DNA of 5,706 nucleotides from Clostridia bacterium (GTDB lineage Bacteria; Bacillota; Clostridia; Oscillospirales; Butyricicoccaceae). The first letter of the stretch is position 1; every line of letters begins with the position of its first letter. The position numbers were made by a program, and so were the translations under genes. A model generated the notes under the pieces. The model had not been told where the DNA came from. It saw only the letters and a program-made list of their open reading frames with translations, and ran no database searches. The stretch lies in assembly GCA_017560175.1 (NCBI GenBank), contig JAFYOK010000071.1, forward strand, positions 1 to 5,706, written 5' to 3'. This document shows, one piece after another, positions 1-4,860 of this stretch.

Positions 1-102
1 GAGGTCGCTGTTACCGTTGCCTTCTTTACCCTGCTGCTGGCTGCCTTCAAGACCACCAACTATATCCCCAACGAACAGATCCGCAAGATCACCTGGTTCT
101 AA
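1..102 (+). CDS. C-terminal end of an unidentified, probably membrane protein (5' end outside window)
   Basis: Frame 1 is open from the first base to a TAA at 100-102, giving 33 residues. The start lies to the left of the window. The first half is hydrophobic (VAVTVAFFTLLLAAF, residues 2-16) and could be the end of a last membrane helix. It is followed by a polar tail with two basic residues (IRKITWF at the end). Codon choice (GTC, GCC, ACC, CTG, ATC) matches the genes downstream, and a strong intrinsic terminator begins 7 nt after the stop, which supports a real gene end. A permease or other integral membrane protein is a guess from the hydrophobic segment. The fragment is too short for me to assign a family. 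Confidence 0.75.
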   Translation, partial: EVAVTVAFFTLLLAAFKTTNYIPNEQIRKITWF

Positions 103-108
103 GTATTT

Positions 109-141
109 CGCCCCGACGACCGTCGGGGCGTTTTCTTTTTG
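109..141 (+). terminator. Intrinsic terminator after the left-edge gene
   Basis: CGCCCCGACG at 109-118 pairs with CGTCGGGGCG at 121-130. The perfect complementarity leaves a tight 2-4 nt loop. The T-rich tract TTTTCTTTTT follows at 131-140. It starts 7 nt after the stop of the upstream gene and separates it from the degV-family promoter. Confidence 0.93.
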
Positions 142-161
142 TTCAGATTGTTATTCTTGTC

Positions 162-190
162 TTGACATCTATGGGGTATCTGTTTAGTAT
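162..190 (+). promoter_or_regulatory. Sigma-A-type promoter for the DegV-family gene
   Basis: A consensus -35 TTGACA at 162-167 is followed after exactly 17 nt by TAGTAT at 185-190 (4/6 to TATAAT). Transcription would start near 197, leaving a leader of about 50 nt before the ATG at 247. The leader is AT-rich and contains only weak short inverted repeats (ATCTAA 191-196 with TTAGAT 221-226; TAAAGA 200-205 with TCTTTA 218-223). I do not read these as a riboswitch. Confidence 0.75.
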
Positions 191-246
191 ATCTAAGTGT
201 AAAGATTGTTTATATTTTCTTTAGATTTGAACAGAGAGGTTATTAT

Positions 247-1101
247 ATGCGCTCGATCATTCTTATGGCGGAGACCGGCTCGGACATCAATGCCGCTATG
301 GCTGCCGAGTACGGTATTGAAATTGTTCCCATGCACGTTTCTTTTGACGGCAAGACCTATGATGACGGTACATTCCCCGTCCGTGACATTGTCGATTATT
401 ATAAGAAGACAGGCAAGACCCCTACCACCAGCGGCAGTACACCTGAAGACTTCCAGAAGGCTTTTGACCGTGTTCATGCAGAACATCCCGATGCACACAT
501 CGTCTATCTGGCCTATTCGGCAGTTACCACCTGCTCCTATCAGAGCGCAGTGATCGCCGGTGAGGGCCGCGATTATGTCACCATGATCGATACACGCCAT
601 GTATCCACCGGTCAGGGTGCCATCGTCATCACACTGGCGGAAGAGATGGCCAAGCATCCCGAATGGACGCTGGAGCAGGTCATCGAAGCGGCACACGATC
701 TCATCGACCGTGCAGCCATGTGCTTCATGCCCGACGATCTGGCCTTCCTTCGTGCCGGCGGCCGCGTCAGCAATGTCGCCGCATTGGGTGCCCGTATTCT
801 CAGCCTGCATCCCATCATCGAGGTTCTCAACGGCCGCCTGATGGCTACCAAGAAGTATCGCGGCAAGATGATCAAGGTCGTCACCGATGTGGTTTCCGAT
901 TATGCCGATGCCTATAACCTCGATCGTGAGGTTCTGTGGCTGATCTATACCATCGATCTGGGCGAGGATGTCCGCAAGGCAGCTGAGCAGACTGCCATGG
1001 AAAAGGGCTTCTCCCGTGTCCGCTGGATCCAGACCGGCGGCGTCATCACCACCCATGCAGGCCCCGGTGCCTTTGGTATGGCCGGTTTCTCCCGCAAATA
1101 A
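247..1101 (+). CDS. DegV family protein (fatty-acid-binding)
   Basis: 284 residues, the usual full length for the DegV family. Known members bind one long-chain fatty acid between two domains, and FakB-type members present it to the kinase FakA for phosphorylation and entry into phospholipid synthesis. Visible family landmarks in order are: an N-terminal beta strand and ETGSDI loop (residues 9-14, where DSTADL is typical), the ligand-contact motif TTSGSTPEDF (60-69), the SAVTTCSYQSA segment (91-101, corresponding to SSGLSGTYQSA), DTRHVSTGQG (115-124), LAFLRAGGRVS (165-175), HPIIEVLNGRL (188-198), and the C-terminal THAGPGAFG (269-277). AGAGAGG at 233-239 sits 7 nt before the ATG and fixes the start. 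The gene has its own promoter and terminator, so it appears monocistronic, and no FakA is present in the window. The family call is secure. The exact lipid and whether it acts as a FakB are unknown. Confidence 0.95.
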   Translation: MRSIILMAETGSDINAAMAAEYGIEIVPMHVSFDGKTYDDGTFPVRDIVDYYKKTGKTPTTSGSTPEDFQKAFDRVHAEHPDAHIVYLAYSAVTTCSYQSAVIAGEGRDYVTMIDTRHVSTGQGAIVITLAEEMAKHPEWTLEQVIEAAHDLIDRAAMCFMPDDLAFLRAGGRVSNVAALGARILSLHPIIEVLNGRLMATKKYRGKMIKVVTDVVSDYADAYNLDREVLWLIYTIDLGEDVRKAAEQTAMEKGFSRVRWIQTGGVITTHAGPGAFGMAGFSRK

Positions 1102-1106
1102 GTTTT

Positions 1107-1138
1107 AAAGACCTGCCCAAATGGGCAGGTCTTTTTTT
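1107..1138 (+). terminator. Intrinsic terminator of the DegV-family gene
   Basis: AAAGACCTGCCC at 1107-1118 pairs perfectly with GGGCAGGTCTTT at 1123-1134 around an AAAT loop. A run of T residues continues to 1138. It begins 5 nt after the stop codon. The next 60 nt (1140-1200) are AT-rich and hold nothing else I can support. Confidence 0.95.
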
Positions 1139-1200
1139 ATGCAGTTTTTACCATAATGTACGCTTTGCTTCATTATTTGTGCTTTTCCAACAAAAATACC

Positions 1201-1229
1201 TTGTCATTTTATCGGTTTTCGTGTATGAT
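1201..1229 (+). promoter_or_regulatory. Sigma-A-type promoter for the RpiR-family gene
   Basis: TTGTCA at 1201-1206 (5/6 to TTGACA), a 17-nt spacer, then TATGAT at 1224-1229 (5/6 to TATAAT). Transcription would start near 1236, giving a leader of about 60 nt before the ATG at 1296. A start this far left would leave the alternative TTG codon at 1245 only about 9 nt of leader, which is another reason to prefer 1296. Confidence 0.75.
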
Positions 1230-1243
1230 ATATAACATGACAA
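1201..1243. promoter_or_regulatory. Inverted repeat bracketing the rpiR promoter (possible operator)
   Basis: TTGTCAT at 1201-1207 and ATGACAA at 1237-1243 are perfect 7-nt inverted copies, 36 nt centre to centre, lying over the -35 element and over the predicted start region. The arms are too far apart and too short for a strong RNA hairpin, and the left arm lies upstream of the predicted transcript. A pair of protein-binding half-sites is therefore the more likely reading if it is functional. The left arm overlaps a -35 hexamer, so part of the match could be coincidence. Autoregulation by the RpiR protein is an inference. Confidence 0.35.
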
Positions 1244-1280
1244 CTTGAATACTATAGCGTCCGTAGAAAAAGTATTTCAA

Positions 1281-1287
1281 AAGGAGG
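1281..1287 (+). promoter_or_regulatory. Ribosome binding site deciding the RpiR start
   Basis: AAGGAGG, a full anti-16S match, lies 8 nt before the ATG at 1296. The same reading frame is open upstream to a TTG at 1245, but that codon has no Shine-Dalgarno sequence, and the AAGGAGG would then lie inside the coding sequence. The ATG is therefore preferred. Confidence 0.9.
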
Positions 1288-1295
1288 AACTTCCA

Positions 1296-2120
1296 ATGCA
1301 GCAAATGCTCGACCAGATTCGAAAAACCTTTAATGTGCAGGATGCTCGTCTGACCAAAAAGCAGCTGTCGATCCTGAAATATGTCAGCGATCATATTGAT
1401 GAAGTCTGTTATCTCTCTCTGCGTCAGCTTTGTGAGAATATCGGCTGTTCGCAGGTCACCATGCTGCGTCTTTGCCGCGAGCTGGGATTTGACAGTTTTG
1501 TCGCTTTCCGTGAGGCCATTCGTAAGAAACGTGCTGATATTTATCGTGAAGATCCCGTCCCGGCCAAGGATCCTACCCCTGCACTTTTCGAGACCGTTCT
1601 GAATAACGAGCGTGCCCTTTTTGAAAAGTTCCTTTCCCAGATCGATCCTGTAGAGATCGATCGCTGTGCCAAGCGTATGACCGAAGCCGATTTTGTTCTG
1701 ATCATCGGCCGCCGTATTTCCAATTCGGTAGGTCAGGTCCTTTCCATGCGCCTCGGTCAGTGTTCCATTGAAAATACCATTGTTGATCCCGTGGAAGATG
1801 CCAAGCGTCTGCGTCAGCTGCTCAGCCTGCTGACCCCCCAGAGCGTTGTTATCGCCTTCTCTTATCCTGCCTACAGTGAGGAACAGCTGGACGCTGTCCG
1901 CCAGGCCGGCCTCAGCGGTGCATATACCATCGCCATTACCGACAGCCCGGCTGCACCTGTCACTTCTCTGGCAGCCTGCACTTTGCTGGCACCCCGTTCG
2001 CTCAACAATGTTTATAATTCCTTTATTGCCCCCGTTGAAATGGCCAATCTGTTGGCCCACAGCATCGTCATCCGTATGGGTCTGACCTATAAGAGTCTTG
2101 TTGGCGAATTCGATGTCTGA
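1296..2120 (+). CDS. RpiR-family transcriptional regulator (HTH_6 + SIS domain)
   Basis: 274 residues from the ATG with a strong ribosome binding site, normal for the family. Residues about 1-78 form the HTH_6 DNA-binding domain: a helical lead-in, LSLRQLCENIGCSQVTMLRLCRELGF at 40-65 (the helix-turn-helix with its diagnostic C-x-x-LGF ending), then FVAFREAIRKK at 68-78. A linker rich in Asp and Pro (82-95) leads to a SIS fold at about 115-260, with the strand ADFVLIIGRR at 131-140 and VVIAFSYPAYSEEQ at 184-197. The second segment is the SIS ligand loop in the S-Y/F-P-x-Y-S form instead of the SGxT form of sugar-phosphate binders, so the effector is not predictable. RpiR proteins usually respond to phosphosugars and control nearby sugar or amino-sugar genes, but no such gene is adjacent. 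An inverted repeat around its promoter suggests possible autoregulation. No intrinsic terminator is seen before the tRNA gene. Confidence 0.93.
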   Translation: MQQMLDQIRKTFNVQDARLTKKQLSILKYVSDHIDEVCYLSLRQLCENIGCSQVTMLRLCRELGFDSFVAFREAIRKKRADIYREDPVPAKDPTPALFETVLNNERALFEKFLSQIDPVEIDRCAKRMTEADFVLIIGRRISNSVGQVLSMRLGQCSIENTIVDPVEDAKRLRQLLSLLTPQSVVIAFSYPAYSEEQLDAVRQAGLSGAYTIAITDSPAAPVTSLAACTLLAPRSLNNVYNSFIAPVEMANLLAHSIVIRMGLTYKSLVGEFDV

Positions 2121-2137
2121 TCCTCGCCACGATTCCC

Positions 2138-2167
2138 TTGTATGCGACAGATAAAATAGCGTATACT
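2138..2167 (+). promoter_or_regulatory. Candidate tRNA-Gly promoter
   Basis: TTGTAT at 2138-2143 (3/6), an 18-nt spacer, and TATACT at 2162-2167 (5/6 to TATAAT) would start transcription near 2174, about 15 nt before the mature tRNA. An alternative -10, TAAAAT at 2152-2157, has no matching -35. Because no terminator separates rpiR from the tRNA, read-through from rpiR could also supply the precursor. Confidence 0.4.
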
Positions 2168-2188
2168 GAACCTCGTTACAATATGCAG

Positions 2189-2262
<74 letters not shown>

Positions 2263-2263
2263 G

Positions 2264-2300
2264 AAAAATAAAACCACGCAGCGATCGCTGCGTGGTTTTT
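2264..2300. terminator. Bidirectional intrinsic terminator between tRNA-Gly and the alr operon
   Basis: AAACCACGCAGC at 2271-2282 pairs with GCTGCGTGGTTT at 2287-2298 around GATC. On the + strand the stem ends in TTTTT (2296-2300) and terminates the tRNA transcript. On the - strand the A-rich stretch 2264-2273 reads as a T-rich tail and sits directly after the GNAT stop codon at 2304-2306, so the same hairpin serves the convergent operon. Confidence 0.92.
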
Positions 2301-2303
2301 CTC

Positions 2304-2822
2304 TTATTCCTGATAATCTTTGACTGCTTTGAAGGTCATGACCTCACCGCGCAGGCCGCCATAATACCACTTGGGACCGCGGCGGATGCGCAGGCGCTGG
2401 GCACCGGGATAATCAAAGGTGCGGCGCCAGAAGGTGTGAGAGGGGTAATTTTTGGGGTGCATCATCAGCTGCCACCATCCACCCATGCTTTCGGTCAGCA
2501 GACGGGCAGCCGCACGGCCGACACCATAGCGGCGGTATTCGGGCAGGACAAAAAACTCGGCGATGGAACGGCTGTCACGCCAGAGGCGGACGTAATGGTT
2601 GCGGTTGACCAGAATAAGTCCGGCTTCTTTTCCGTCGGCCATAATGAAAAAGGGGATGCGTGCAGGATCTTCCCAGTAGTCATCAAAGATCTCATAGGGA
2701 TAGATGCCGTTTTCATCGGGCTCTACCGGCTCGAAACTGGAAAATTCTCGGATATAGATCTGCATCATGTCAAACAGGCGGGCCTTTTCTTCCACAGGCA
2801 CGCGGCGCAGCTTGATCTCCAT
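2304..2822 (-). CDS. GNAT-family N-acetyltransferase, second gene of the alr operon
   Basis: 172 residues, normal for a single-domain GNAT enzyme, which transfers an acetyl group from acetyl-CoA to an amine. Strand PFFIMADGKEAGLILV (57-72) is followed by the acetyl-CoA-binding motif A, SIAEFFVLPEYRRYGVGRAAARLL (86-109), with the R-x-x-G-x-G signature at R97, G100 and G102. The later NYPSHTFWRRTF (125-136) corresponds to the N-x-x-A-x-x-F-W region near the active site in relatives. The C-terminal half is notably aromatic and basic. AAAGGAAG (complement of 2831-2838) lies 8 nt before the ATG. The gene starts 27 nt after the alr stop with no terminator between, so the two are probably co-transcribed. 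The acceptor substrate is unknown. The pairing with alr hints at cell-wall or amino-acid chemistry, but this is only inference from position. Confidence 0.88.
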   Translation of the reverse strand: MEIKLRRVPVEEKARLFDMMQIYIREFSSFEPVEPDENGIYPYEIFDDYWEDPARIPFFIMADGKEAGLILVNRNHYVRLWRDSRSIAEFFVLPEYRRYGVGRAAARLLTESMGGWWQLMMHPKNYPSHTFWRRTFDYPGAQRLRIRRGPKWYYGGLRGEVMTFKAVKDYQE

Positions 2823-2849
2823 AGTGTGTACTTCCTTTAGAACTGAATA

Positions 2850-3962
2850 TTAAAAGAGGTAGTCGGTAAACATGACCTCTTCGCCCTTTTCGAAATAGAC
2901 ACGAGGGACGCGGCGGGCGATGCCGCTGAGCAGTGAATTGACATTGACGCCGACAAGGGCGGCAGCTTCGGTAAAGGTCAGGTCGCCTTCCTTATCACCA
3001 AAGACGGTGACATTGTCACCTACCTTAGCTTCGGGGATATCGGTGATATCGACCATGCACATATCCATGCACAGGACGCCCACGTAGGGTGCCTTCTTGC
3101 CATGGATGGAAACATGGCCCTTGCCGCCCGACAGCAGACGGGGAACACCGTCGGAGTAGCCATAGGGCAGGGTGGCGATCAGACGCTCGTGGTCGCTCTT
3201 ATCGGTCATGCCATAGCTGATGCCTTCGCCGGCAGGGACTTTGTGGATATGAATGATCTGCGACTTGAGGCTCATAATGGGCTGTACACCGTTGCCGTAG
3301 CCATAGAAGATGGCACCGGGACGAACCATATCCAGGCCCAGGTTGCCATATTTGCCCAGGGCGATACCGTCGCAGATGTGTTTGTGACCAACTTCGATGC
3401 CTTCTTCGGCCAGCAGGCCCATCATCAGCTTGAAGACTTCATACTGAACCATATCGTCTTCTTCGGAACTCTGTGCAAAGTGGCTGAAGATGCCCTCGAT
3501 GGTGATATTCTCCATACGGGAGATCTCTGCGATCTCCTTGACCGACTGCTGGGTGGGTGCAAAGCCCAGACGGTGCAGGCCGGTATTGAGTTTGATGTGT
3601 ACATTGACCGGCTGGCCGATGTCATTGAGGGCACGAGCCTGTTCAATGGAAAAGACGGTCAGCGAAACGCCGTAGTCAGCGGCATAGTGCATCAGATGGG
3701 TGGGTGTATAGCCCAGGACAAGGATATTGCCGCGATGGAAGGTGCGGCGCAGTTCCATGGCTTCGCCGATGTTGGCAACACCAAAGAACTCAATGCCTCT
3801 GGAAAAGAGCTTGCGCATCAGAACGGCAGCGCCGTGACCATAAGCATCGGCTTTGATGACGGCCATGGGTTTGCTTTCGCCAGCCAGTTCTTTTACGCGT
3901 GCAATATTGTGTTCAAAACGGTCGAGATCGATCTCGCACCGTGTCATACCAAAACGATCCAA
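2850..3962 (-). CDS. alr: Alanine racemase
   Basis: 370 residues, the usual length. The PLP-dependent enzyme interconverts L- and D-alanine in the cytoplasm and supplies D-Ala for peptidoglycan. The N-terminal barrel carries AVIKADAYGHG (34-44), where K37 is the Schiff-base lysine and Y41 contacts the cofactor. HIKLNTGLHRLG (122-133) holds K124 and R131, SHFA holds H161, and DMVRPGAIFYG (211-221) holds R214, a PLP-contacting arginine. The C-terminal beta domain carries GISYGM (247-252) with catalytic Y250 from the partner subunit, and CMDM (298-301). The phosphate-contact segment reads HICDGIA (195-201), where NSA or CDS is usual, so G199 replaces the expected serine. The TTG start at 3962 is preferred because GAGGT lies 8 nt upstream. 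An internal ATG at 3947 would shorten the protein by 5 residues and has only a weak GGA upstream. Promoter and a palindrome precede it, and the GNAT gene follows in the same operon. Confidence 0.96.
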   Translation of the reverse strand: MDRFGMTRCEIDLDRFEHNIARVKELAGESKPMAVIKADAYGHGAAVLMRKLFSRGIEFFGVANIGEAMELRRTFHRGNILVLGYTPTHLMHYAADYGVSLTVFSIEQARALNDIGQPVNVHIKLNTGLHRLGFAPTQQSVKEIAEISRMENITIEGIFSHFAQSSEEDDMVQYEVFKLMMGLLAEEGIEVGHKHICDGIALGKYGNLGLDMVRPGAIFYGYGNGVQPIMSLKSQIIHIHKVPAGEGISYGMTDKSDHERLIATLPYGYSDGVPRLLSGGKGHVSIHGKKAPYVGVLCMDMCMVDITDIPEAKVGDNVTVFGDKEGDLTFTEAAALVGVNVNSLLSGIARRVPRVYFEKGEEVMFTDYLF

Positions 3963-3970
3963 ATCAGATT

Positions 3971-3975
3971 ACCTC
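3971..3975 (-). promoter_or_regulatory. alr: Ribosome binding site supporting the alr TTG start
   Basis: On the - strand this reads GAGGT, 8 nt before the TTG at 3962. The next in-frame ATG (3945-3947 complement) lacks a properly spaced Shine-Dalgarno sequence. This is the basis for the non-ATG start. Confidence 0.65.
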
Positions 3976-4000
3976 ATTATTGTTGCTGTGGATAGAGATG

Positions 4001-4014
4001 TTGTAACTTTACAA
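4001..4014. promoter_or_regulatory. 14-bp palindrome at the alr transcription start (candidate operator)
   Basis: On the - strand the site reads TTGTAA-AG-TTACAA: two perfect 6-nt inverted arms with a 2-nt centre. It lies 6 nt downstream of the alr -10 element, covering about +1 to +14 of the predicted transcript, a typical repressor position. The 2-nt centre makes an RNA hairpin poor, so a DNA-binding dimer is the better reading. It is shorter than, and spaced differently from, the Rex (TTGTTAA-N4-TTAACAA) and BirA operators, so I do not assign a regulator. Confidence 0.5.
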
Positions 4015-4020
4015 AAAATA

Positions 4021-4049
4021 ATTATACCGCAGCTTGGGCCATGGAGCAA
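4021..4049 (-). promoter_or_regulatory. Promoter of the alr-GNAT operon
   Basis: Read on the - strand: -35 TTGCTC (complement of 4044-4049, 3/6), a 17-nt spacer, and a perfect -10 TATAAT (complement of 4021-4026). Transcription would begin near 4014, leaving a leader of about 50 nt before the TTG start. The weak -35 with a perfect -10 fits a moderately active or activator-helped promoter. Confidence 0.75.
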
Positions 4050-4108
4050 GAAAATCCTTTGGCCGGCAAGACTTTTTCGGGTATTTTAGAATATATATGC
4101 CATTCGAC

Positions 4109-4137
4109 TTGAAAAAAGACGCCGTATGTGCTAAATT
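4109..4137 (+). promoter_or_regulatory. Extended -10 promoter for pduL
   Basis: TTGAAA at 4109-4114 (5/6), a 17-nt spacer, then TAAATT at 4132-4137 (4/6) preceded by the extended -10 element TG at 4129-4130. Start would be near 4144 with a leader of about 53 nt. A 6-nt inverted repeat, TATGGT 4138-4143 with ACCATA 4154-4159, lies just at this start. The stretch between this promoter and the divergent alr promoter (4050-4108) is AT-rich and holds nothing else I can identify. Confidence 0.65.
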
Positions 4138-4183
4138 TATGGTGATATGTTAAACCATACCAAATAAAACGATATTCTGATTT

Positions 4184-4190
4184 GGAGGAG
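4184..4190 (+). promoter_or_regulatory. pduL: Ribosome binding site deciding the pduL start
   Basis: GGAGGAG lies 6 nt (GGAGG core 8 nt) before the ATG at 4197. An in-frame TTG at 4182 overlaps this Shine-Dalgarno sequence and has none of its own, so the ATG is chosen. This makes the protein begin right before the conserved VIIETSARHIHLS. Confidence 0.92.
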
Positions 4191-4196
4191 ATACCC

Positions 4197-4769
4197 ATGA
4201 ATAAAGTTATCATCGAAACATCGGCTCGTCACATCCATCTGTCCAGAGAGCACATCGACATCCTGTTCGGCGAAGGCTACCAGCTGACAAAGAAGAAGGA
4301 TCTGTCCCAGCCCGGCCAGTTTGCATGCGAAGAGAAGGTCCGCGTTGAAGGCACAAAGAGCGCTTTCCCCGGCATCTCCGTCCTCGGCCCCGAGCGTAAG
4401 GCTTCCCAGGTCGAGATCTCTCTGACCGATGCTCGCGCTATCGGCGTTAAGGCTCCCGTCCGTGAGAGCGGCGACATCGCAGGCACAGGCTCCTGCAAGC
4501 TGGTTGGCCCCAAGGGCGAAGTCGAGCTGACAGAGGGCGTCATCGCTGCTATGCGCCACCTGCACATCACACCCGAAGACGCTGCTGCTATGGGCGTTGA
4601 GGACAAGCAGATCATCTCTGTTGAGACAAACTGCAACGGCCGCGCACTGACATTCGGTGATGTCGTCGTCCGCGTTTCCGACAAGTTCGCTACAAGAATG
4701 CACATCGACACAGACGAGGCTAACGCAGCCGGTATCGTCGGCGAAGTCGAAGGCATCGTCAAGCTCTAA
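4197..4769 (+). CDS. pduL: PduL-type phosphate acyltransferase (phosphotransacylase)
   Basis: 190 residues. PduL enzymes interconvert an acyl-CoA (propanoyl- or acetyl-CoA) plus phosphate with acyl-phosphate plus CoA, using two metal ions, and are unrelated in fold to Pta. The two duplicated beta-barrel halves each show their metal-binding histidine pair: SARHIHLS (9-16, H12 and H14) and MRHLHITPEDAA (119-130, H121 and H123). E73 in VEISLTDAR and H169 in MHIDTDEANAA (168-178) complete the conserved ligand set. The protein starts directly at the first barrel with no N-terminal encapsulation helix, and no shell or diol-dehydratase gene is nearby. A cytosolic form making acetyl-phosphate with an acetate kinase elsewhere is therefore likely (inference). 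It has its own promoter, a strong ribosome binding site and a terminator, so it is monocistronic. Ten of 11 Thr codons are ACA, against 5 of 22 in the DegV-family gene. Confidence 0.94.
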   Translation: MNKVIIETSARHIHLSREHIDILFGEGYQLTKKKDLSQPGQFACEEKVRVEGTKSAFPGISVLGPERKASQVEISLTDARAIGVKAPVRESGDIAGTGSCKLVGPKGEVELTEGVIAAMRHLHITPEDAAAMGVEDKQIISVETNCNGRALTFGDVVVRVSDKFATRMHIDTDEANAAGIVGEVEGIVKL

Positions 4770-4812
4770 TTTTATATTAGAACTCCATAACAAAGTTTTT
4801 ACACACACACTT

Positions 4813-4848
4813 AAAAAGTCCCACGGCATACGCCGTGGGACTTTTTTC
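4813..4848. terminator. Bidirectional intrinsic terminator between pduL and the S41 protease gene
   Basis: GTCCCACGGC at 4818-4827 pairs perfectly with GCCGTGGGAC at 4832-4841 around ATAC. The stem is flanked by AAAAA (4813-4817) and TTTTTT (4842-4847), so each strand carries a U-tract after the hairpin. It lies 43 nt after the pduL stop and 12-20 nt after the stop of the convergent protease gene. Confidence 0.94.
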
Positions 4849-4860
4849 TGTATCCGGGAG

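Noticed and set aside
197..246. Weak AT-rich inverted repeats in the DegV-family leader as a riboswitch
   Set aside because: Arms are only 6 nt, all A/T-rich and mutually overlapping, and the leader of about 50 nt is too short for known riboswitch folds.
193..1056. 287-codon - strand open frame opposite the DegV-family gene
   Set aside because: It is codon-aligned antisense to a clear family gene, shows no recognisable motif, and is explained by the lack of TTA/CTA/TCA codons in the sense gene.
1209..2060. 283-codon - strand open frame opposite the RpiR gene
   Set aside because: Same codon-avoidance artefact; the + strand product has full HTH_6 and SIS domains.
3102..3995. 297-codon + strand open frame opposite alr
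   Set aside because: Antisense to a complete alanine racemase with all main catalytic residues; no family motif.
4022..4213. 63-codon - strand open frame in the alr-pduL intergenic region
   Set aside because: It starts inside pduL coding sequence, covers the promoters of both genes, and has no family features.
4801..4810. Short (AC)5 repeat before the pduL terminator
   Set aside because: Too short to be meaningful as a microsatellite; no link to other elements.
4137..4829. 230-codon - strand open frame opposite pduL
   Set aside because: Antisense to a complete PduL. It would run across the terminator and has no recognisable domain.
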